From assembly GCF_005893125.1 (NCBI RefSeq), contig NZ_VCJS01000018.1, positions 1-64,000 of the forward strand: DNA of 64,000 nt, written 5' to 3'. Positions within the stretch are counted from its first letter, which is position 1. Every line of letters starts with the position of its first letter. This document shows, one piece after another, positions 58,924-64,000 of the stretch. The stretch is from Nonomuraea basaltis (lineage in GTDB: Bacteria > Actinomycetota > Actinomycetes > Streptosporangiales > Streptosporangiaceae). The position numbers and the translations under genes are program-made. The notes beneath the pieces were generated by a model that was given only the letters and a program-made list of their open reading frames with translations, was not told the origin of the DNA and did no database searches.

Positions 58924-59198
58924 GAGACCCTCCACCGAGGCCAGGAAGATATGCCCTGGTAGACCTTGCCAGAACGGGGGACGGCCATCGGGCGGCTGAC
59001 ACGCTTCTTTGCCCGCCGCTGACGTAAACTCAGCCGGCCGCAAGGGGAAGGCAGCCGGACGATCAGCCGGCTGTGCCGGAAAATCACCGCGTCAGCGCCG
59101 AACCAACGGCCTCCCCGCGGGGTCAAAGGTTTTATCTGGAGCACGCCATGGCTGGGTTTAGGATGCACCCTATTGCCTCGAGGGGGAGGAATTTCCGC

Positions 59199-61352
59199 AT
59201 GAGTTCCCGTTTGTCGAGTATCGCGCGCCTGACCGGGGCCGCGGCAGCGGCCGGCGTGGTGGCCGCTGCCATCGCGCTGCCTGCGGTCGGAGGCACCGGA
59301 GCGATGTTCGTCTCGGCATCGGAGGAGCTCGGCATCAAACCCGAGGAGCTCAAGGAGCCCCCGCCCGCGGAGAAGACAGAGATCCTCGACGCCAAGGGCA
59401 ACCAGATCGCGCAGTTCTACGAGGAGTACCGCCAGAGCGTCACCCTCGACAAGGTCGCCGACGTCATGAAGACGGCCATCATCTCCATCGAGGACTACCG
59501 CTTCTACGAGCACGGCCCGATCGACATCGAGGGCACCATCCGCGCCCTGGCCAAGAACCTCACCTCGGGTGGCATCGCCCAGGGCGGCTCGTCCATCACC
59601 CAGCAGTACGTCAAGCAGGTGCTGTACAACTCGGCGACCACCGAGGAGGAGAAGAAAGCGGCGGTCGAGAGCAGTTACGCGCGCAAGCTCAAGGAGCTGC
59701 GCTACGCGATGGCGGTCGAGGAGAAGTACACCAAGGACCAGATCCTGGAGAAGTACCTCAACATCGCCTACTTCGGCGCCAGCGCCTACGGGATAGAGGC
59801 GGCGGCCCAGCGCTTCTTCGGCGTGAGCGCGTCCGACCTGACCTTGGCGCAGGCGGCGACCCTGGCAGGCGCCGTGCAGGACCCCAACGCGACGGACCCC
59901 AACCTGGGCAAGGAGCAGCGCGACCGGCTGCTCAATCGGCGCAACCTCGTGCTCGACACGATGGCCAAACTGGGCAAGATCACGCCCGAGGAGGCCGCCG
60001 AGGCCAAGACCAAGAAGCTCGGCTACAAGGGCACCCCGCTCCCGGGCGGCTGCGGGGCCAGCGACTACCCGTACTTCTGCATGTACGTGCGCAACGAGAT
60101 CCTCAGCAACCCCGTCTTCGCCAAGACGGCCAAGGCCAGGAGCCGCTTCCTCAACAGGGGCGGCCTGAGGATCCAGACCACGCTCGACACCACGATGCAG
60201 AAGGCCGCCGAGAAGGCCATCAAGAAGTACGTGAACGCGTCCGACAATCCCGTGGCCTCCGAGGCGCTGGTCGAGCCGGGCACGGGCGAGATCAAGGCCA
60301 TGGCCGCCAGCCGCAAGTACGGCCAGTCCAAGCGGAAGCACGAGATGTCGTACAACGTCGTGGCCGACGCGGTGCACGGCGGCGGCGTCGGTTTCCAGGC
60401 CGGCTCGACGTTCAAGACGTTCACCCTGCTCACCGCGCTCGATCAGGGCATGAAGATCAACGATGGGTTCACCGTCGGCAGCGGCTTCCGCGCCCCCTAC
60501 TACTCCACGTTCAAGAACTGCAAGGGCGAGAACATCGCCGACCCCAGCCACACCGTCACCAACGACGAGGGCGGCGGCGGCTTCAAGTCGCTGGCCACCG
60601 GCACCTGGGGCTCGGTCAACACCTTCTTCATGACGCTGGAGCAGAAGGTGGGCCTGTGCAACGTGGTCAAGACGGCCAAGTCGCTGGGCATCAAGCGGTC
60701 CGACGGCCTGAAGCTGCAGGAGTTCTCCACGTTCACGCTCGGCATCAACGAGATGGACCCGGTGACCGTGGCCAACGCGTACGCCTCGATCGGCGCGCGC
60801 GGCAAGTACTGCGCACCCATGGCCATCACCAAGATCACCGACCGCAACGGCAAGGTGACCGACTACAAGCCGAAGTGCAAGCAGGCGCTGGACCCCGAGG
60901 TCGCGGACGCCGCGGCGGACATCCTGTCCGGCGTGTTCATCAGGGGCACCATGCGCGGCGTCGGCGGCATCGGCCGCCCGGCCGCCGGCAAGACCGGCAC
61001 CACGGACTCACAGGCCACAGCCTGGTTCGCCGGGTTCACCCCGGACCTGGCGGGAGCGGTCAGCATCGGCGACCCGCGCGGCGCGGTGACGCACAAGCTG
61101 AACAACGTCACCATCGGCGGCCGGTACTACGGCTCGGTCTTCGGTGCCTCGATTCCGGGACCGATCTGGAAGGACACCATGATCGGCGCGCTGAAGGGCG
61201 TTCCGGCGACGGACTTCACGCCGGTGAACACCGCCCGCTTCGGCGGCTGCGGCCAGAGCTGCCAGCCGGTGCAGCGGGAGCCGGAGCGGGTGCTGCCGGA
61301 GGACGACGATGACGACGACATCAGCCTCGGGCTCGGAGACGTGGACGATTGA
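59199..61352 (+). CDS. class A penicillin-binding protein (glycosyltransferase/transpeptidase)
   Basis: 717 aa from ATG 59199, with GGGGGAGGA eight nt upstream; earlier in-frame ATGs lack such a site. One N-terminal anchor helix (about 12-40). GT51 domain (about 75-260): IISIEDYRFYEHGPIDIEGT with the catalytic Glu, GGSSITQQYVKQVLYN and IAYFGASAYGIEAAAQRFFG. Transpeptidase domain (about 330-640): GSTFKTFTL (SxxK), SVN in TWGSVNTFFM and KTGTT. An acidic tail (EDDDDDDISLGLGDVDD) ends the protein, typical of PonA-type PBPs of actinomycetes. It polymerises and cross-links peptidoglycan. The 275-nt upstream gap is shared with the divergent GT-B gene and has three CAGCCGG repeats. Confidence 0.95.
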   Translation: MSSRLSSIARLTGAAAAAGVVAAAIALPAVGGTGAMFVSASEELGIKPEELKEPPPAEKTEILDAKGNQIAQFYEEYRQSVTLDKVADVMKTAIISIEDYRFYEHGPIDIEGTIRALAKNLTSGGIAQGGSSITQQYVKQVLYNSATTEEEKKAAVESSYARKLKELRYAMAVEEKYTKDQILEKYLNIAYFGASAYGIEAAAQRFFGVSASDLTLAQAATLAGAVQDPNATDPNLGKEQRDRLLNRRNLVLDTMAKLGKITPEEAAEAKTKKLGYKGTPLPGGCGASDYPYFCMYVRNEILSNPVFAKTAKARSRFLNRGGLRIQTTLDTTMQKAAEKAIKKYVNASDNPVASEALVEPGTGEIKAMAASRKYGQSKRKHEMSYNVVADAVHGGGVGFQAGSTFKTFTLLTALDQGMKINDGFTVGSGFRAPYYSTFKNCKGENIADPSHTVTNDEGGGGFKSLATGTWGSVNTFFMTLEQKVGLCNVVKTAKSLGIKRSDGLKLQEFSTFTLGINEMDPVTVANAYASIGARGKYCAPMAITKITDRNGKVTDYKPKCKQALDPEVADAAADILSGVFIRGTMRGVGGIGRPAAGKTGTTDSQATAWFAGFTPDLAGAVSIGDPRGAVTHKLNNVTIGGRYYGSVFGASIPGPIWKDTMIGALKGVPATDFTPVNTARFGGCGQSCQPVQREPERVLPEDDDDDDISLGLGDVDD

Positions 61353-61470
61353 TCGGTAAGAGGGGTTTCCAGGACGTCGGATACGACAAATCGGACATGG
61401 AAATATAGGGCGCTCCACACCGGACACAAAAAGCTCTGACGGTTACCAACGCCTCTAGCTCCGCAAATTC

Positions 61471-61500
61471 GGAGTGCGTCCGCACAACGGGGCGCACTCC
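61471..61500 (+). terminator. candidate terminator after the penicillin-binding protein gene
   Basis: GGAGTGCG (61471-61478) and CGCACTCC (61493-61500) pair perfectly around a 14-nt loop, followed by TTG. A competing smaller stem (CTCCG with CGGAG) overlaps its left arm. Confidence 0.6.
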
Positions 61501-61540
61501 TTGCAAAGGCCCTATTAACAACGCCGAAACATTGGTAACG

Positions 61541-61554
61541 TGGGAGCGCTCCCA
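61541..61554. promoter_or_regulatory. CebR-type operator upstream of the LacI regulator gene
   Basis: TGGGAGCGCTCCCA, identical to the box at 13020, lies 23 nt before the LacI start and next to a GGTAACG stretch likely to belong to the promoter. Suggests autoregulation. Confidence 0.88.
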
Positions 61555-61577
61555 GGACCTTTTCCGCGAGGTGCTCC

Positions 61578-62549
61578 ATGACCGAGCAGCCCACACTGGC
61601 ACAGGTGGCGGCCGCTGCAGGGGTTTCCCCCGCGACCGCATCTCGAGTCCTCACGGGCTCGGTGCGGGTCAGTACCTCGACCCGCCGCCAAGTCTACGAC
61701 GCCGTCTCCCGCATGGGTTACGTCCGGCAACGGGCGCCCAGGGGAACGGCCGCCAAAACCATGGCCGACGGCGTCACGGCCGTGATCTGCGATCACCTAC
61801 CCCGCCTGTTCTCCGAGCCCTACTACGCCAGGCTCCTGTCCGCCGCGGGCGCCGTGATCGCCGAGCACGGCACCCATCTCATGGTCACGACCGTGACCCC
61901 CACCTCCTCCACCCTTCCCGTGCTGTCCGGCGCGGTGCTGATCATCGGCGCCAGAGAACGCCACCCCCTGGCGATCAAGCTGTCCACCTCGGGCGTCCCC
62001 GTGCGCAACATCGGCCGCCCGCCCCACGACCTCAAACTCCCGTACGCCGACGTCGACAACTTCGACGGCGGCCGCCAGGCGGCCGAGCACTTCCTGCTCA
62101 CCGGCCGCCGCAACGTCGCCGCCATCGGCGGCCCACCATCCCTACCAGCGGCCCGCGACCGGTTGGAGGGGCTGGTCCGCACCCTCCAGGCGGTCGGCGC
62201 GCCCGACGTGCCGGTGGCCTACGGCGACTTCACCGCCGCCTCGGGCACCCACGCCATGCAGTGGCTGTTACGCCACGCCCCGGGACTGGACGCCGTCTTC
62301 GTCGCCTCCGATCTGATGGCGGCCGGCGCGATCCAGGCACTGCGCAGGGCCGGGCGCAAGGTGCCCGCCGACGTGGCGGTGATCGGGTTCGATGACGCCC
62401 CGGTCGCCAAGCACACGGTCCCCACGCTGACCACGATCCGCCAGCCCGTCGAGGAGCTCGCCACGGTCGCCACCCGGCTGCTCCTCACGGGGGCCGCGGG
62501 GATCGACCCCGTCCTCCCCACGGAACTGGTCGTCCGTGAGTCGGCTTGA
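61578..62549 (+). CDS. LacI family repressor, CebR-like
   Basis: 323 aa from ATG 61578 with GAGGTG upstream. HTH: TLAQVAAAAGVSPATASRVL followed by RRQVYDAVSRMGYVRQR. The effector domain has ISxPxx-like start (VTAVICDHLPRLFSEPYYAR), HPLAIKLSTSGVPVRNIG, RRNVAAIGGPPSLPAARDRL, DAVFVASDLMAAGAIQALRR and VAVIGFDDAPVAKHTVPTLT, the canonical LacI/GalR order. Shorter than Streptomyces CebR (about 350 aa). The exact CebR operator in its promoter and the same one in front of the GH9 cellulase suggest that this is the repressor of both, with cello-oligosaccharide as effector. Its last 14 nt overlap the kinase start. Confidence 0.93.
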   Translation: MTEQPTLAQVAAAAGVSPATASRVLTGSVRVSTSTRRQVYDAVSRMGYVRQRAPRGTAAKTMADGVTAVICDHLPRLFSEPYYARLLSAAGAVIAEHGTHLMVTTVTPTSSTLPVLSGAVLIIGARERHPLAIKLSTSGVPVRNIGRPPHDLKLPYADVDNFDGGRQAAEHFLLTGRRNVAAIGGPPSLPAARDRLEGLVRTLQAVGAPDVPVAYGDFTAASGTHAMQWLLRHAPGLDAVFVASDLMAAGAIQALRRAGRKVPADVAVIGFDDAPVAKHTVPTLTTIRQPVEELATVATRLLLTGAAGIDPVLPTELVVRESA

Positions 62550-63783
62550 GCCTGGGGACGTTCTGGCCCGGCGGTATCTGCTGCTGGATCCGCTGGCCAG
62601 AGGGGGCATGTCGGTCATCTGGCGTGCCTTCGACCAGTCCCTGCACCGGATGATCGCAGTCAAGGTGCTCACCGCGTCCCTGCACACCGACCATGGCGAC
62701 CGCATCAGTGTGCGCAGCGAGGCGCGCGCCGCCGCGAGGTTCATCCACCCCGACACCATCGAGATCTACGACTACGGCGAGACCGTCACCACGAGCGGCG
62801 GCGTCGCGGCCTACGTGGTGATGCCGCTGCTCGACGGCATGCCCTTGGCCGAGCGCATCGAGGCGGGGCCGCTGCCGTGGACGGAGGCGGCGGCCATCGC
62901 GCTGCGGCTGGCGCGGGTCCTCATGGCCGGGCACGCCCGCGGCCTGGTCCACCGGGACGTCACGGCCGAGAACGTGCTGCTCACGGCCAACGGGCCCAAG
63001 CTGCTCGACTTCGGCATCGCGGCCTGGGCGGGCGACCCCGAGGACGACCGGGGCACCCCGCCCTACGTCGCCCCGGAGCGCCTGCTCGGCGCGCCGACCC
63101 ATCCGGCGGTCGACGTCTACGCCCTGGGCGTGCTGCTGCACACCATGCTCACGGGGCGGACGCCGTACCCGGAGACCACGTGGGAGGAGATCGAGGCGGC
63201 CTGCCGCACCTCTCCACCGCCGCGGGTCCCCGGCGTGCCGCACGCCGTCGCCTCGCTCTGCCAGAGCTGCCTGGCGCACCGGCCGGAGGAGCGGCCCACG
63301 GCGGCGGACATCGTCGCGGAGCTGACCTCGGCGCTCGGCACGGCGAGTCTGGGACTGCACGTCAGGCGGGGTCTTACGGTCGCGGGGTCCGCCGCGGTCG
63401 CGCTCTCCGCCCTGCTGTGGTTCCAGCAGACGGAGCTCAAGCAGCCGGTGGAGCAGGCCGTGGTGATGCCATCGCCTTCCTCGTCGGCCCGGTACCTCGA
63501 GAGCTCGCCGGCCGCGGTGGCCACCGTCGAGCAGGCGGTGGACGGCTTCAAGACCGTGCTCGAGGCCAGGACGCCGTGCGGCGCGACCGACGCGGACGTC
63601 GTGCTCGACCTCAAGCAGGTCCTGCACGCCACCGTGACGCCGCTCGGCCCGTACGAGTCCAGGACGGAGAACGTGCGGCAGAAGCTCTCCGACCGCCTGC
63701 GGGAGGGCCGGCTCGCGCCCGCCTGCCTGAGCGAGCTTGAGGCCAGGCTCGACGAGATCGACGCCGCACTCCGGCGAGATTGA
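62536..63783 (+). CDS. Ser/Thr protein kinase with single transmembrane helix
   Basis: 415 aa from GTG 62536, overlapping the LacI gene. Kinase domain (about 5-265): glycine loop LARGGMSVIWRAF, Lys in MIAVKVLTA, LVHRDVTAENVLLTA (HRD), LLDFGIAAWAGDPE (DFG), TPPYVAPERLLG (APE) and DVYALGVLLHTMLTGRTPYP. One membrane helix (about 278-294, VAGSAAVALSALLWFQQ) and a short helical extracytoplasmic tail with two cysteines (ARTPCGATDAD and LAPACLSEL) follow. PknB-type architecture without PASTA domains. Coupling to a LacI repressor gene is odd and suggests co-regulation with the carbohydrate regulon. Confidence 0.95.
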   Translation: MSRLEPGDVLARRYLLLDPLARGGMSVIWRAFDQSLHRMIAVKVLTASLHTDHGDRISVRSEARAAARFIHPDTIEIYDYGETVTTSGGVAAYVVMPLLDGMPLAERIEAGPLPWTEAAAIALRLARVLMAGHARGLVHRDVTAENVLLTANGPKLLDFGIAAWAGDPEDDRGTPPYVAPERLLGAPTHPAVDVYALGVLLHTMLTGRTPYPETTWEEIEAACRTSPPPRVPGVPHAVASLCQSCLAHRPEERPTAADIVAELTSALGTASLGLHVRRGLTVAGSAAVALSALLWFQQTELKQPVEQAVVMPSPSSSARYLESSPAAVATVEQAVDGFKTVLEARTPCGATDADVVLDLKQVLHATVTPLGPYESRTENVRQKLSDRLREGRLAPACLSELEARLDEIDAALRRD

Positions 63784-63785
63784 GT

Positions 63786-63816
63786 GAGGGGTACGGCAGC
63801 ACCAGCCGTACCCCTC
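63786..63816 (+). terminator. terminator after the kinase gene
   Basis: Perfect 12-bp stem GAGGGGTACGGC (63786-63797) and GCCGTACCCCTC (63805-63816), seven-nt loop, two nt after the stop codon. Confidence 0.85.
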
Positions 63817-63840
63817 GCGAACAACGTGACCAAGATCGGC

Positions 63841-63851
63841 TGAAAGTTTCA
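63841..63851. promoter_or_regulatory. TGAAAGTTTCA element upstream of the partial secreted gene
   Basis: Identical 11-bp palindrome (again followed by C) to that before the cellulase, 99 nt before the ATG at 63951. Confidence 0.5.
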
Positions 63852-63950
63852 CCGCGCGTTGTCGAATCGGCGCGGCGCGTGATTGAATGCGCTGGCCGGG
63901 CGGGCAGGTCGTGGGCAGGTTTCCTCTGTCGTCAGCACAAGGGAATCCCC

Positions 63951-64000
63951 ATGAAGTCATTCAAGCCGGCGGCGATCACCGCCGTCATGGTCCTCATCAC
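63951..64000 (+). CDS. start of a secreted protein gene, truncated by window end
   Basis: ATG 63951 preceded by AAGGGA. The 16 visible residues MKSFKPAAITAVMVLI look like the start of a Sec signal peptide. The shared GAAAGTTTCAC element upstream, and the pattern of the other two genes with it, make a secreted carbohydrate- or wall-active enzyme likely. Confidence 0.55.
   Translation, partial: MKSFKPAAITAVMVLI

Noticed and set aside
59031..59073. CAGCCGG repeated three times upstream of the PBP gene
   Set aside because: Short GC-rich heptamers with irregular spacing are expected by chance at this GC content.

Overview
The window is very GC-rich, densely coding DNA with frequent GTG and TTG starts, GGAGG-type ribosome binding sites, many secreted or lipoprotein genes and many small regulators (TetR, PadR, LacI, ECF sigma, XRE/DUF397, STAS). 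This gene stock points to a filamentous actinomycete, most likely of the Streptosporangiales (Nonomuraea-like). That is inferred from family content, not from a marker gene. No rRNA, tRNA or CRISPR array was seen.

Layout. 1-12.9 kb: a 5'-truncated ATPase-type regulator, a flavin monooxygenase, an S-adenosylmethionine methyltransferase, a decayed WYL regulator, a divergent serine hydrolase/TetR pair with a clear operator, a wall amidase lipoprotein, then GPP34, amino-acid permease and acetyltransferase genes and a Tat-exported PhoX-like protein. 13-15.6 kb: a secreted GH9 cellulase under an exact CebR-type operator. 15.6-21.4 kb: PadR plus membrane protein, then a leaderless-looking lipoprotein, periplasmic adaptor, ABC ATPase and permease operon. 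21.4-27.4 kb: a kinase, a secreted inhibitor-like protein, a PLP lyase, then an ECF42-type sigma factor that carries an extra, catalytically dead tyrosine-recombinase-like domain, with its DGPF partner gene. 27.5-33.3 kb: a copper monooxygenase lipoprotein, a small type VII-style toxin/immunity cluster flanked by two YbaB-like genes, and an orphan histidine kinase.

33.3-37 kb: two divergent secreted wall/glycan enzymes sharing one C-terminal domain. 37-41.8 kb: a cytosolic receptor-like protein, PhzF, a WhiJ-type XRE/DUF397/HATPase set, a resolvase stump and an orphan RiPP-like precursor. 41.7-45.3 kb: a TetR/SDR pair with repeated boxes and a SigE-family sigma/putative anti-sigma pair. 45.3-47.9 kb: a GT9 heptosyltransferase-like gene divergent from hldE. 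48-52 kb: a hydrolase and two divergent NIS siderophore synthetases. 52-59 kb: STAS-PAS protein, sialidase, disulfide oxidoreductase, STAS protein and a two-gene GT-B-like unit. 59-64 kb: class A penicillin-binding protein, a CebR-like LacI repressor with the same operator as the cellulase, a Ser/Thr kinase and the start of another secreted protein.

Links between regions: identical 14-bp CebR-type boxes precede the cellulase and the LacI gene 48.5 kb apart, suggesting one cello-oligosaccharide regulon. A second shared element (GAAAGTTTCAC) lies 87-106 nt before three secreted-protein genes. The features most worth following are the sigma/recombinase fusion, the GG-leader peptide, the toxin cluster and the heptose pair.
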